DNA of 64,000 bases, taken from NCBI GenBank assembly GCA_910589105.1, contig CAJUST010000008.1, positions 1 to 64,000 on the forward strand, written 5' to 3'. The notes under the pieces were generated by a model. The model did not search any database. It worked only from the letters and a program-made list of their open reading frames with translations, and was not told the origin of the DNA. A program made the position numbers and the translations under genes. Positions 8,777 through 17,837 of the stretch are shown piece after piece. Numbering within the stretch: the first letter of the stretch is position 1; every line of letters begins with the position of its first letter. This stretch comes from an uncultured Lachnospiraceae bacterium (lineage in GTDB: Bacteria; Bacillota; Clostridia; Lachnospirales; Lachnospiraceae).

Positions 8777-8967
8777 TGAAAAAGATTTATGAAAAGTGAA
8801 GCAACTCACTATCTTCTGGGAGGAACCTTGCATAAAGCAAGGTATGAAAAATTCGAAAAGTGTAGTTATTTTTGTTTTGATTCGATAAATACAGTATAAT
8901 CAGGATTTGTGAAGCTGATATTTACATAATATGATAAATTTGTAAACAATTTATGAATGAGCGTTTC

Positions 8968-8996
8968 TTGCATAGGGGAGAGAAAACGTGTATAAT
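8968..8996 (+). promoter_or_regulatory. Promoter for glf and the GT2 gene
   Basis: TTGCAT (8968-8973), a 17-base spacer, TATAAT (8991-8996). The glf start is 42 bases downstream with a GGAGG site. The rest of 8777-8967 shows only a small hairpin (ACCTTGC/GCAAGGT at 8825-8843) and no gene. Confidence 0.8.
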
Positions 8997-9037
8997 GAAA
9001 CGAGTTTTAAAAATGACAATTTTGGAGGATTTTCTAT

Positions 9038-10183
9038 ATGTATGATAGCATTGTGATCGGTTCTGGCGCTGCGGGGAGCGTAACAGCGCGCCAGTTGGCG
9101 GAAGTTGGGAAACGCGTTTTGGTTTTAGAAAAACGGCCGCATATTGCAGGAAACTGTTATGATAAGCCGGATAAATTTGGGATTCTAATTCATGTATATG
9201 GCCCGCATATTTTTCATACAAATGAAGAAGAAGTGTTTGAATTTTTGTCGCAGTTTACGGACTGGCGTCTATTTGGGCATGAGGTGGCGGCGAATGTGCA
9301 TGGGGAGCTGATTCCGATCCCGTTTAACTTAAATACGCTGCATAAAGTCTATGATGAAGAAAAAGCAAGCCGGCTAGAGGCGGTTTTAATCAGGGAGTAT
9401 GGCGAAGGAAGCCGCGTTCCGATTATGAAACTTCGGGAAAATTCAAATCCTGAGATAAAGGCGATTGCCGGTTATGTGTATGAAAATGTGTTTTTACGCT
9501 ATACAATGAAGCAGTGGGGGCAAAAACCCGAAGAAATCAGTCCGGAGGTGACGGCTAGGGTTCCGGTTTTAATTTCCCATGACAACCGTTATTTTCAAGA
9601 TAAATATCAGGGGATGCCTAAAGAAGGCTATACGGCGATGTTTGAAAAGATGTTGGATCATGCGAATATTACGGTCCGGCTTTCGGCGGACTGCAAAGAC
9701 TGCATGGAATTTTTGCCAGACCGCGTATTGTTTGAAGGGAAAGAATTTACAGGCAGCGTCATTTACACGGGGGCGTTAGACGAGCTTTTTGACTGGAAAT
9801 ATGGACGGCTGCCGTACCGCTCATTGGATTTTCAGTTTGAACATTTAGATATGGATAGTTTTCAGGGACGCAGCGTAGTAAATTATACGGTCAGCGAGGA
9901 GTTTACGCGGATAACGGAGTTTAAGCATCTGACGGGCCAGACGGATACTGACGGCACGACGATTGTGCGGGAATATCCGTTTGCATATACAGGCGCCAAA
10001 GGCGAGATTCCTTATTATGCGATTTTGAATGAAGAAAACCAAATGCTATACCAAAAATATGCAGATTTGGTGAAACCGCTTCAAAATGTATATTTGTTGG
10101 GCAGGCTTGCAGAATATAAATATTACAATATCGATGCGATTGTGAAACGGGCGCTAGAGTTAGCGGAAACGATAAGGAGATAA
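9038..10183 (+). CDS. glf: UDP-galactopyranose mutase
   Basis: Flavoenzyme converting UDP-galactopyranose to UDP-galactofuranose for galactofuranose-containing surface glycans. The FAD-binding GSGAAGSVTARQLAE is at the extreme N-terminus, then VLEKRPHIAGNCYD and the family motif HVYGPHIFHT. The segment NVHGELIPIPFNLNTLH and the C-terminal GRLAEYKYYNIDAIVKRAL are typical. 381 residues is close to the usual length. It is followed 3 bases later by a family 2 glycosyltransferase, which may use this donor; transcription starts from the promoter at 8968-8996. Confidence 0.95.
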   Translation: MYDSIVIGSGAAGSVTARQLAEVGKRVLVLEKRPHIAGNCYDKPDKFGILIHVYGPHIFHTNEEEVFEFLSQFTDWRLFGHEVAANVHGELIPIPFNLNTLHKVYDEEKASRLEAVLIREYGEGSRVPIMKLRENSNPEIKAIAGYVYENVFLRYTMKQWGQKPEEISPEVTARVPVLISHDNRYFQDKYQGMPKEGYTAMFEKMLDHANITVRLSADCKDCMEFLPDRVLFEGKEFTGSVIYTGALDELFDWKYGRLPYRSLDFQFEHLDMDSFQGRSVVNYTVSEEFTRITEFKHLTGQTDTDGTTIVREYPFAYTGAKGEIPYYAILNEENQMLYQKYADLVKPLQNVYLLGRLAEYKYYNIDAIVKRALELAETIRR

Positions 10184-10186
10184 GAA

Positions 10187-11203
10187 ATGAAATTATTAAC
10201 GATTGCCATTCCATGTTACAATTCAGAGGATTATATGGAAAACTGCATTAAATCCCTGCTTTGCGGCGGAGATGATGTGGAAATTTTGGTGATTAATGAC
10301 GGGTCAAAGGATATGACCCCGGAAATTGCCAATGCTTACGAAAAAAAATACCCAAATATTGTCCGCGCAATCCATCAGGAAAACGGCGGGCATGGCGCGG
10401 CTGTGAATGCGGGGATCTTAAACGCCAAAGGGATCTTTTTTAAGGTCGTGGACAGCGACGACTGGGTAGATCAGGAAAGTTACCGCGCGATACTTGCAAA
10501 ATTGCGGGAATTTGTAGGTGGAAGCGAAACGTTAGATATGTTAATCAGTAATTTTGTCTATGAAAAGCAGGGGGCGAAACATAAAAAAGTAATGCGGTAT
10601 ACGACAATGTTTCCGCAGAACCGTCTGTTTTGCTGGGAGGATGCGAAGCATTTTATGAAAGGGAAGTATATCCTTATGCACTCGGTCATTTACCGCACGA
10701 AACTGCTTAGGGACTGTAAACTGGAATTGCCAAGGCATACGTTTTATGTGGACAATCTTTTTGTGTATGAGCCGCTTCCGTATGTAAAAAATATGTATTA
10801 CTTGAATGTGGATTTTTACAGGTATTTTATTGGGAGGGCGGATCAGTCTGTCAATGAAAAAGTAATGATTAGCCGGATTGACCAGCAGATTAAAGTCAAT
10901 AAGATTATGGTAGATGCGTATGACCTTTGGAAAATCCCAAACCGGAAGTTAAGGAAATATATGTTTAATTATCTCGAAATTATTACGGTAATTTCAACAG
11001 TAATGATGATACGCTCCGGCACAAAAGAAAATTTAGAGAAAAAACGGGAGCTATGGAATTATATCAAACAGCAGGATATACGGCTCTTTCACAGACTGCG
11101 GAATGGAATTATGGGACATACAATGAACCTTCCGGGAAAAGGCGGAAGAAAGATTTCGATTGCTGCTTATAAGATTTCGCAAAAGGTGGTGGGCTTTAAT
11201 TAG
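10187..11203 (+). CDS. Family 2 glycosyltransferase
   Basis: 338 residues. The GT-A fold is clear: TIAIPCYNSEDYMENCI at the start, EILVINDGSKDMTPEI for nucleotide-sugar binding, ENGGHGAAVNAGI, and the metal-binding DXD region VDSDDWVDQESY. The C-terminal half (PRHTFYVDNLFVYEPLPY and a basic helical tail) resembles cytosolic GT2 enzymes that extend surface polysaccharides. It has no transmembrane helix. It directly follows glf, so a galactofuranosyltransferase role is possible, but the acceptor and donor cannot be read from the sequence. No terminator hairpin is obvious before ftsH. Confidence 0.85.
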   Translation: MKLLTIAIPCYNSEDYMENCIKSLLCGGDDVEILVINDGSKDMTPEIANAYEKKYPNIVRAIHQENGGHGAAVNAGILNAKGIFFKVVDSDDWVDQESYRAILAKLREFVGGSETLDMLISNFVYEKQGAKHKKVMRYTTMFPQNRLFCWEDAKHFMKGKYILMHSVIYRTKLLRDCKLELPRHTFYVDNLFVYEPLPYVKNMYYLNVDFYRYFIGRADQSVNEKVMISRIDQQIKVNKIMVDAYDLWKIPNRKLRKYMFNYLEIITVISTVMMIRSGTKENLEKKRELWNYIKQQDIRLFHRLRNGIMGHTMNLPGKGGRKISIAAYKISQKVVGFN

Positions 11204-11267
11204 AACAGGGGCAAGAACTTTTTTACAAAAACTTAAGAAAAGTCAAAAAAAGTTCACGAAGTTCATA

Positions 11268-11296
11268 TTGCTTTTGATTCCATGAACCCCTATAAT
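11268..11296 (+). promoter_or_regulatory. Promoter for ftsH
   Basis: TTGCTT (11268-11273), a 17-base spacer, TATAAT (11291-11296). A 6-bp dyad, GTTCAT at 11261-11266 and ATGAAC at 11282-11287, straddles the -35 box and could be an operator; no regulator is known from this window. Confidence 0.75.
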
Positions 11297-11373
11297 AGAA
11301 CATAGCAGCCAGCGAAGAAGGCATTGGCTGTTTTAATATGCAGAATCAAATGATCTGCCGTACGGAGGAGATT

Positions 11374-13257
11374 ATGGACAACCAAGAACCAAATAAGCAG
11401 AATAACAACCGCAATAATAAGAACGGCCAAGTTGTTATGACTTTTATTATGGTAACGCTCGTGGCGCTGTTTATAATGAGCATTGTATCGAATAAAGTCA
11501 CCCAGCAGTTCAATCAGGAAATTTCTTATACGGAGTTTTTAGAGAAAGTGGAATCTGGGGAAGTGGAAAGCGTCAAATTTACGGGCGCGCAGATAAACAT
11601 TACCCAGAAAGCCAAAAAAGAGTCCCGGTTTAAACCGACCTATTATACCGGACTGGTCAATGACTATGAAATGATCGAGCTTCTGAAAAAGCATAAAGTA
11701 GAAATTTTCGGATATATACCGGACAACACTTCAACATGGATTTATAATATATTAAGTTTTGTGATCCCGCTTGCTTTGGTATGGATACTTCTTGTCTTTT
11801 TGATGAAGCGCATGGGCGGCGGCGGAGTTATGGGCGTTGGCAAGACGACGGCCAAAGTCTATGTAGAAAAATCGACGGGCGTGACCTTTTTAGACGTTGC
11901 GGGGCAGGACGAAGCGAAAGAATCTTTGCAGGAAGTCGTGGATTTTCTGCATAACCCGAAAAAATACCGTGACATAGGGGCAAAACTTCCCAAAGGCGCC
12001 TTGCTTGTAGGACCGCCCGGCACCGGAAAAACACTGTTGGCAAAAGCCGTTGCCGGAGAAGCGAAGGCTCCGTTTTTCTCCCTTGCAGGCTCTGACTTCG
12101 TAGAGATGTTCGTCGGCGTAGGCGCATCCCGCGTCAGGGATTTGTTTAAAGAAGCCCAGAAACAGGCGCCCTGTATTATTTTTATTGACGAGATCGATGC
12201 GATTGGAAAGAGCAGGGATTCAAGATTTGGCGGCGGCAATGACGAACGCGAACAGACGTTAAACCAGCTTTTAGCTGAAATGGACGGTTTTGACACTTCG
12301 AAAGGTTTATTAATCCTTGCAGCGACAAACCGGCCGGAGGTATTAGACAAAGCGCTGCTCCGTCCCGGACGTTTTGACCGCCGGATTATTGTAGACAGGC
12401 CGGATCAAAAAGGCCGTTTAGAAACGCTTAAAGTCCATGCTAAAGATGTATTAATGGACGAAACTGTAGACCTTGAAGCCCTTGCGCTTGCGACGGCGGG
12501 CCTTGTAGGTTCCGATCTTGCAAATATGATTAATGAAGCCGCCATAAACGCCGTAAAGAACGGCCGGCAGTTTGTCAACCAGTCGGATTTATTTGAAGCG
12601 TTTGAGCTTGTGGCAGTCGGCGGCAAAGAGAAAAAAGACCGCGTGATGAGTGAAAAAGAGAAACGGATTGTGTCTTATCACGAAGTCGGCCACGCAATGG
12701 TGACGGCTCTGCAGAAAAATACGGAACCGGTGCAAAAGATTACGATTGTGCCGCGTACCATGGGCGCGCTTGGCTATACGCTCCAGACGCCGGAAGAAGA
12801 AAAATTCCTTGACACGAAAGAGGAGCTTTTAGCGAAAATCACGACATTTATGGCTGGACGGGCGGCGGAAGAAATTGCGTTCCACTCTGTAACAAGCGGC
12901 GCGGCAAATGACATTGAGCAGGCGACGAAAATTGCAAAATCCATGATTACAAAGTTTGGAATGTCGGAAAAATTCGGCATGATGAATTTAGTTTCCGTTG
13001 AGAGCCAGTATTTAGATGGCAGGGCTGTAATGAATTGCGCAGAGAAAACAGCCGCGCAGGTAGATAAAGAAGTGTTAAAGATTATCAACGAATGCTATGC
13101 GCATGCGACGAAACTCCTCAATGACAACAGAGAGACATTAGACAAAATTTCAGACTATCTGTTTTCCAATGAAACGATTACCGGTAAAGAATTTATGAAA
13201 CTGTTCCGGGAACTACAGGGCTTGCCGGAGCCGGAAGAAGAAAAAACGCAATCGTAA
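11374..13257 (+). CDS. ftsH: ATP-dependent zinc metalloprotease FtsH
   Basis: Membrane-anchored AAA+ protease that degrades misfolded membrane proteins and regulatory proteins. Two transmembrane segments (about residues 17-37 and 125-145) flank a small extracytoplasmic domain. Walker A is GPPGTGKT (213-220), Walker B IIFIDEIDAIG, the second region of homology RPGRFDRRI, and the zinc motif HEVGH (436-440) with a later Asp near AANDIEQ. 627 residues is normal. I chose the ATG at 11374, preceded by GGAGGAG; an upstream in-frame ATG at 11338 has no ribosome-binding site. uvrC follows after a short gap and may be read through from here. Confidence 0.97.
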   Translation: MDNQEPNKQNNNRNNKNGQVVMTFIMVTLVALFIMSIVSNKVTQQFNQEISYTEFLEKVESGEVESVKFTGAQINITQKAKKESRFKPTYYTGLVNDYEMIELLKKHKVEIFGYIPDNTSTWIYNILSFVIPLALVWILLVFLMKRMGGGGVMGVGKTTAKVYVEKSTGVTFLDVAGQDEAKESLQEVVDFLHNPKKYRDIGAKLPKGALLVGPPGTGKTLLAKAVAGEAKAPFFSLAGSDFVEMFVGVGASRVRDLFKEAQKQAPCIIFIDEIDAIGKSRDSRFGGGNDEREQTLNQLLAEMDGFDTSKGLLILAATNRPEVLDKALLRPGRFDRRIIVDRPDQKGRLETLKVHAKDVLMDETVDLEALALATAGLVGSDLANMINEAAINAVKNGRQFVNQSDLFEAFELVAVGGKEKKDRVMSEKEKRIVSYHEVGHAMVTALQKNTEPVQKITIVPRTMGALGYTLQTPEEEKFLDTKEELLAKITTFMAGRAAEEIAFHSVTSGAANDIEQATKIAKSMITKFGMSEKFGMMNLVSVESQYLDGRAVMNCAEKTAAQVDKEVLKIINECYAHATKLLNDNRETLDKISDYLFSNETITGKEFMKLFRELQGLPEPEEEKTQS

Positions 13258-13276
13258 AATTTAGGAGATGCAAATT

Positions 13277-15136
13277 ATGTTTGAACTAGATGAGGAACTA
13301 AAAAAACTCCCGGATCAGCCGGGAGTTTATATTATGCGGGACAAACAAGACGCCATCATATATATCGGAAAAGCGGTTTCCCTAACCAAACGTGTGCATC
13401 AGTATTTTCGGGCAAGCCATAATGAGGGGATTAAAAAGGCTCAGATGGTGAAAAAAATTGCAAGGTTCGAGTATATTATCACAGACTCCGAATTAGAGGC
13501 TCTTGTTCTGGAATGTAATTTAATCAAAGAGCACCGTCCAAAATATAATACTATGCTCCGCGACGATAAAACATATCCGTATATCAAGGTGACTCTGGGG
13601 GAAGCGTTCCCAAGAGTCCTTTTTGCGCGCCAGATGAAAAAAGACAAATCCAGATATTTTGGCCCCTATACAAGCGGCGGAGCCGTTAAAGACACGATAG
13701 ATTTATTAAATAAGCTATATGGCCTGCGCACATGCAGCCGCGTTCTGCCAAGGGATATTCAAAAAGAGCGTCCCTGCCTTAATTATCACATCAAACAGTG
13801 CAAAGCCCCTTGTCAGGGATACATATCGCAGGAAGAATATGCCAAAAACGTAGAAGCGGCAATCCGTTTTTTAAATGGGGACTATCAGCCAGTGATTCAG
13901 GAATTAGAAGGCAAAATGCTAGAAGCCTCGAAAAGTATGGAATTTGAAAAAGCAATGGAATACAGGGACTTATTAAACAGCATAAAGCAAATTGCGCAAA
14001 AACAGAAAATTACCGATTCAAACGCCGAAGACCGGGACGTAATCGGCGTAGCAAACTCCGGGGAAGATGCAGTTGTGCAAGTATTTTTTATCCGCGGCGG
14101 CAAACTAATCGGCAGAGAGCATTTTTACATGAAAATAGCGGCAGAAGACGCCATACAGCAAATACTGGCCGTGTTCTTAAAGCAATATTATGCCGGAACG
14201 CCCTTTATCCCAAAACGAATCATGCTGCCGTCAGAAATTGAAGAAAGAGAAATAATCGAAGAATGGCTTACAAAACGCCGCGGGCAGAGAGCTTATATCA
14301 AAATACCAAAAAAAGGAATGAAAGAAAAATTAGTTGAGTTAGCCAACAAAAACGCAAACCTGATATTATCCCAAGACAAAGAGAAAATGAAACGTGAAGA
14401 AGGCCGGACAATAGGGGCCGTAAAAGAAATAGCCGGATTACTAGGGTTAAACGGAATCGTCCGAATGGAAGCGTATGACATATCCAATATCAGCGGCTTC
14501 CAGTCCGTAGGTTCAATGGTTGTATACGAAAAAGGAAAACCCTGCCGCAGCGATTACCGGAAATTCCGTCTCAAAACAGTCTCAGGGCCAGACGATTACG
14601 CATCCATGTACGAAGTATTAACAAGACGGTTTGAGCACGGAACAAAAGAGCGTGGGGAACTAATGGAAAAAGGACTAGAAGATTCCTACGGAAGCTTCAC
14701 AAAATTTCCGGATTTAATTCTAATGGACGGCGGCAGAGGCCAAGTCAACGTTGCGTTGCGGGTACTAGAAGAACTGCATATAGAAATACCAGTCTGCGGC
14801 ATGGTAAAAGACGACAACCACAGAACACGCGGCCTATACTTCCAAAACAAGGAAATTCCCATAGACAAAGACAGCGAAGGCTTCCATCTAATCACAAGAA
14901 TACAAGACGAAGCGCACAGATTTGCAATCGAATACCACAGATCCCTGCGAAGCAAAGGCCAAGTCCATTCCGTCTTAGACGAAATACAAGGAATCGGCCC
15001 GTCCAGAAGAAAAGCCCTAATGATGCGTTACGCATCACTAGAAGCAATCCGCGCCGCAAGCATAGAAGAATTAGCCGAAACGCCCTCCATGAACATGCAG
15101 GCGGCAAAAGCCGTATACGAGAAATTCCACGAATAA
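13277..15136 (+). CDS. uvrC: Excinuclease ABC subunit C
   Basis: Nucleotide excision repair nuclease making both incisions at damage recognised by UvrA/UvrB. The GIY-YIG nuclease domain is N-terminal (QPGVYIMRDKQDAIIYIGKA), then a Cys-containing region (PCLNYHIKQCKAPCQGY), the UVR motif (EFEKAMEYRDLLNSIK), the RNase H-like second nuclease (MEAYDISNISG...SMVVYE; DLILMDGGRGQV) and C-terminal helix-hairpin-helix repeats (IQGIGPSRRKALM; IEELAETPSM). 619 residues. The ATG at 13277 is chosen because AGGAG sits 9 bases upstream, whereas the ATG at 13268 abuts it. The 3' half has clearly different codon use (many CTA, ATA and C-ending codons) from the rest of the window. Confidence 0.96.
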   Translation: MFELDEELKKLPDQPGVYIMRDKQDAIIYIGKAVSLTKRVHQYFRASHNEGIKKAQMVKKIARFEYIITDSELEALVLECNLIKEHRPKYNTMLRDDKTYPYIKVTLGEAFPRVLFARQMKKDKSRYFGPYTSGGAVKDTIDLLNKLYGLRTCSRVLPRDIQKERPCLNYHIKQCKAPCQGYISQEEYAKNVEAAIRFLNGDYQPVIQELEGKMLEASKSMEFEKAMEYRDLLNSIKQIAQKQKITDSNAEDRDVIGVANSGEDAVVQVFFIRGGKLIGREHFYMKIAAEDAIQQILAVFLKQYYAGTPFIPKRIMLPSEIEEREIIEEWLTKRRGQRAYIKIPKKGMKEKLVELANKNANLILSQDKEKMKREEGRTIGAVKEIAGLLGLNGIVRMEAYDISNISGFQSVGSMVVYEKGKPCRSDYRKFRLKTVSGPDDYASMYEVLTRRFEHGTKERGELMEKGLEDSYGSFTKFPDLILMDGGRGQVNVALRVLEELHIEIPVCGMVKDDNHRTRGLYFQNKEIPIDKDSEGFHLITRIQDEAHRFAIEYHRSLRSKGQVHSVLDEIQGIGPSRRKALMMRYASLEAIRAASIEELAETPSMNMQAAKAVYEKFHE

Positions 15137-15252
15137 AAATAAAAAAACCAAATAATTTAAAAACCAAAAAAGAAAAAAGATCCACAAAATCTCTCATCCA
15201 CCAACTGCCCATCAGAAAAACATTTAAAAAGATCCGTTCCCAAAACCTTGCC

Positions 15253-15345
15253 GCGGCAGAAGGAACTTTATATTCCAATGAAGACTGCTACTGGCTTCTA
15301 AGAGCGAAAGCGTGTCTGAATGGAATATAAAGTTCCTTCTGCCGC
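15253..15345. repeat. 25-bp perfect inverted repeat around a 43-base loop
   Basis: Arms at 15253-15277 and 15321-15345 are exact reverse complements (GCGGCAGAAGGAACTTTATA plus TTCCA on the left). The loop 15278-15320 contains a small AGAC/GTCT pairing. There is no T-run on either side, so it is not an ordinary terminator, and no target-site duplication is visible. It fills the middle of the 15137-15480 gap after uvrC. It could be a MITE-like element or a structured RNA. Confidence 0.85.
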
Positions 15346-15402
15346 CCCAATCCACCCCAAATCTTTAAAAATTTTTTTCAAAATCATTTCCCCCTCCCCA
15401 TA

Positions 15403-15431
15403 TTGCTGACCCGTCCAAAATATGCTATACT
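15403..15431 (+). promoter_or_regulatory. Promoter for hprK
   Basis: TTGCTG (15403-15408), a 17-base spacer, TATACT (15426-15431), 50 bases upstream of the hprK ATG, which has an AAAGGAG site. Confidence 0.75.
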
Positions 15432-15480
15432 AAACCAATCAATATCTGACTAAAATCACAGAGTAAAGGAGACGCTATTT

Positions 15481-16416
15481 ATGGAAGGTGTTAGTGTAGC
15501 AAAAATTGCAAAAAAGATGAAACTGAACAATTTTACAGATGGCATTAACTTAAATGACCATAGAATTGTAATTGCCGACGTCAACCGTCCGGCGCTGCAG
15601 TTAAATGGATTTTTTGAGCATTTTGAGCAGCTTCGCGTAGAGATTATTGGAACGGTCGAATACGTCAACTTACAGAAAAAGACAGAAGAAGAACGCAAAG
15701 AGCTCTATGACGCGTTTTTATCTTTTGACATTCCATGCGTCATATTCTGCCGCGGATTTGAGCCGGACCCGATGTTTTTAGAAGCCGCAAACCGCAATAA
15801 AGTCCCGGTTCTTGGAACGGAACAGGCGACGTCGGAATTTATGGCTGAGCTAATCAATAAATTGACGGAAGAATTAGCGCCCTGCATTACCATTCATGGG
15901 GTATTGGTAGACGTCTATGGGGAAGGACTGCTTATTATGGGGGAAAGCGGCATTGGGAAAAGCGAAGCCGCTTTAGAGCTTGTCAAACGCGGGCACCGTC
16001 TTGTGACAGATGATGTTGTGGAAATACGGAAAATCAACGAGCATACTTTAGTCGGAACGTCACCGGAAATTACAAGATACTTTATCGAGTTACGAGGAAT
16101 CGGCATTATCAACGTCAAAACCCTGTTTGGCGTAGAATGCGTCAAGGAAAAGCAAAATATCGATTTAGTCATTAAACTTTCCGATTGGAGAAAAGAGGAC
16201 AATTACGACCGTTTTGGCATGGAGGAAGAATACACGGAGATTTTAGGAAATCAAGTTGTCTGCCATTCTCTGCCAATCCGTCCGGGCAGGAATCTTGCGG
16301 TCATCTGTGAAGCCGCTGCAGTGAATCACCGCCAGAAAAAAATGGGCTATAACGCCGCGCAGGAACTGTACCGCCGCGTACAGGCAAATTTTGAAAAAAA
16401 TAGTGAAAATGAATAA
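15481..16416 (+). CDS. hprK: HPr kinase/phosphorylase
   Basis: Bifunctional enzyme that phosphorylates and dephosphorylates Ser46 of HPr and so controls carbon catabolite repression in Firmicutes. The P-loop GESGIGKS is at residues 154-161, preceded by HGVLVDVYGEGLLIMG with the conserved His-Gly region and followed by RLVTDDVVEI; the C-terminal signature region is RPGRNLAVICEAAAVNHR. 311 residues is the family norm. It begins a run hprK - M18 peptidase - murB - rapZ - whiA. The HPr encoded at 35578-35835 in this window lacks Ser46, so this kinase probably acts on another HPr copy. Confidence 0.95.
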   Translation: MEGVSVAKIAKKMKLNNFTDGINLNDHRIVIADVNRPALQLNGFFEHFEQLRVEIIGTVEYVNLQKKTEEERKELYDAFLSFDIPCVIFCRGFEPDPMFLEAANRNKVPVLGTEQATSEFMAELINKLTEELAPCITIHGVLVDVYGEGLLIMGESGIGKSEAALELVKRGHRLVTDDVVEIRKINEHTLVGTSPEITRYFIELRGIGIINVKTLFGVECVKEKQNIDLVIKLSDWRKEDNYDRFGMEEEYTEILGNQVVCHSLPIRPGRNLAVICEAAAVNHRQKKMGYNAAQELYRRVQANFEKNSENE

Positions 16417-16433
16417 GAAAGAAGATTAAAAGA

Positions 16434-17831
16434 ATGGAAAACAAAAATGCTTGGGTAAAATATCCCGAAGGAAAAGAGAGAGACAAAGTGATGGGCTTTG
16501 CAAATGAATACCGGAAATTTATTTCGAAATGCAAAACGGAGCGGGAATGCGTCGATGAGTTTGAAGCATTGGCGAAAGCCGCCGGTTTTACGGAATTAAA
16601 ACAGCGGATTCAAATTGGGGAGCCAATTATGGCAGGCGAGAAAATTTACGTCAGCCATATGGGAAAAGCGATGGCTCTTTTTGTCATTGGAAAACAGAGT
16701 TTAGAAAATGGAATGAATATTTTAGGCGCCCACATTGATTCCCCGCGTCTGGATTTAAAACAGGTTCCGCTTTATGAAGATACGGAAATGGCAATGTTTG
16801 ACACACACTATTACGGCGGGGTAAAAAAATACCAGTGGGTGACAATGCCACTGGCGATCCATGGCGTATTTGCCAAAAAAGACGGCTCTGTGACGAAAGT
16901 CAGCATAGGGGACAAACCGGAAGATCCTGTCTTTGGGATTAGTGACCTTTTGATCCATCTTTCCGGCGAACAGTTGGAGAAAAAAGCCGCAAAAGTTATT
17001 GAAGGCGAAAAACTTGATCTTCTGATCGGCAGTATTCCACTGGACACGGAGCAGGAAAAAGAAGAAGCGAAAGAAACGGTTAAGAAAAATATTCTGCGGA
17101 TTTTAGAAGAAACTTATCAGATTAAAGAAGAAGACTTTCTTTCCGCAGAGCTGGAAGTGGTTCCGGCAGGAGAAGCGCGGGATTATGGATTTGACCGCAG
17201 CATGATTATGGGTTATGGGCATGATGACAGGGTTTGCGCATACCCGTCGTTTTGCGCGCTCCTTGAAATGGAGGCGCCGGAAAAAACAAGCGTCTGTCTT
17301 TTGGTTGATAAGGAAGAAGTGGGAAGCGTCGGCGCGACGGGAATGCACTCAAAATTCTTTGAAGACGCTTTGGCGGAAATGATCAATTTACAGGGAAACT
17401 ACTCGGAATTGTCTTTGCGGCGCGCAATGCGAAATTCAAGTATGCTTTCTTCTGACGTCAGCGCGGCGTTTGATCCGAATTATCCTGAAGTAACGGAAAA
17501 ACGAAACGCCGCATACTTTGGAAAAGGATTGGTCTTTAATAAATACACAGGCTCAAGGGGGAAAAGCGGCTCAAATGATGCGAACGCAGAATATATGGCA
17601 AAAATCCGCAATATATTAGACCAGAAGCAGATTTCCTACCAAACGTCGGAACTTGGAAAAGTCGATCAGGGCGGCGGTGGAACGATTGCGTATATCTTGG
17701 CGAATTATGGGATGCAGGTAATTGACAGCGGGGTAGCGGTGCTTAATATGCACGCGCCTTGGGAAATTATCAGTAAAGTGGATTTGTATGAAGCATTGTT
17801 GGGTTATCAGGCGTTTTTAAAAGAGGCATAA
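16434..17831 (+). CDS. M18 family aminopeptidase
   Basis: Cytosolic di-zinc aminopeptidase of family M18 (aspartyl aminopeptidase type), releasing N-terminal residues from peptides. 465 residues. Metal-binding and catalytic motifs are GAHIDSPRLDLK near residue 100, VDKEEVGSVGATGMHS, the late GGGGTIAYI, and the C-terminal LNMHAPWEIISKVDLYEA. The DTHYYGGVKKYQWVTMPLA block is characteristic of M18. It starts 17 bases after hprK and ends 6 bases before murB, so the genes are probably one transcript. Substrate preference (Asp/Glu or broader) cannot be told. Confidence 0.9.
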   Translation: MENKNAWVKYPEGKERDKVMGFANEYRKFISKCKTERECVDEFEALAKAAGFTELKQRIQIGEPIMAGEKIYVSHMGKAMALFVIGKQSLENGMNILGAHIDSPRLDLKQVPLYEDTEMAMFDTHYYGGVKKYQWVTMPLAIHGVFAKKDGSVTKVSIGDKPEDPVFGISDLLIHLSGEQLEKKAAKVIEGEKLDLLIGSIPLDTEQEKEEAKETVKKNILRILEETYQIKEEDFLSAELEVVPAGEARDYGFDRSMIMGYGHDDRVCAYPSFCALLEMEAPEKTSVCLLVDKEEVGSVGATGMHSKFFEDALAEMINLQGNYSELSLRRAMRNSSMLSSDVSAAFDPNYPEVTEKRNAAYFGKGLVFNKYTGSRGKSGSNDANAEYMAKIRNILDQKQISYQTSELGKVDQGGGGTIAYILANYGMQVIDSGVAVLNMHAPWEIISKVDLYEALLGYQAFLKEA

Positions 17832-17837
17832 GGCAGA

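Noticed and set aside
8815..8900. GGAGG plus a hairpin and a 14-codon frame (MKNSKSVV...) before glf.
   Set aside because: Too short, no known leader peptide pattern, and the real glf promoter lies downstream of it.
11240..11256. AGTCAAA-AAA-AGTTCAC upstream of ftsH as a CtsR heat-shock operator.
   Set aside because: Only the first heptad fits the RGTCAAA consensus; the second has three mismatches.
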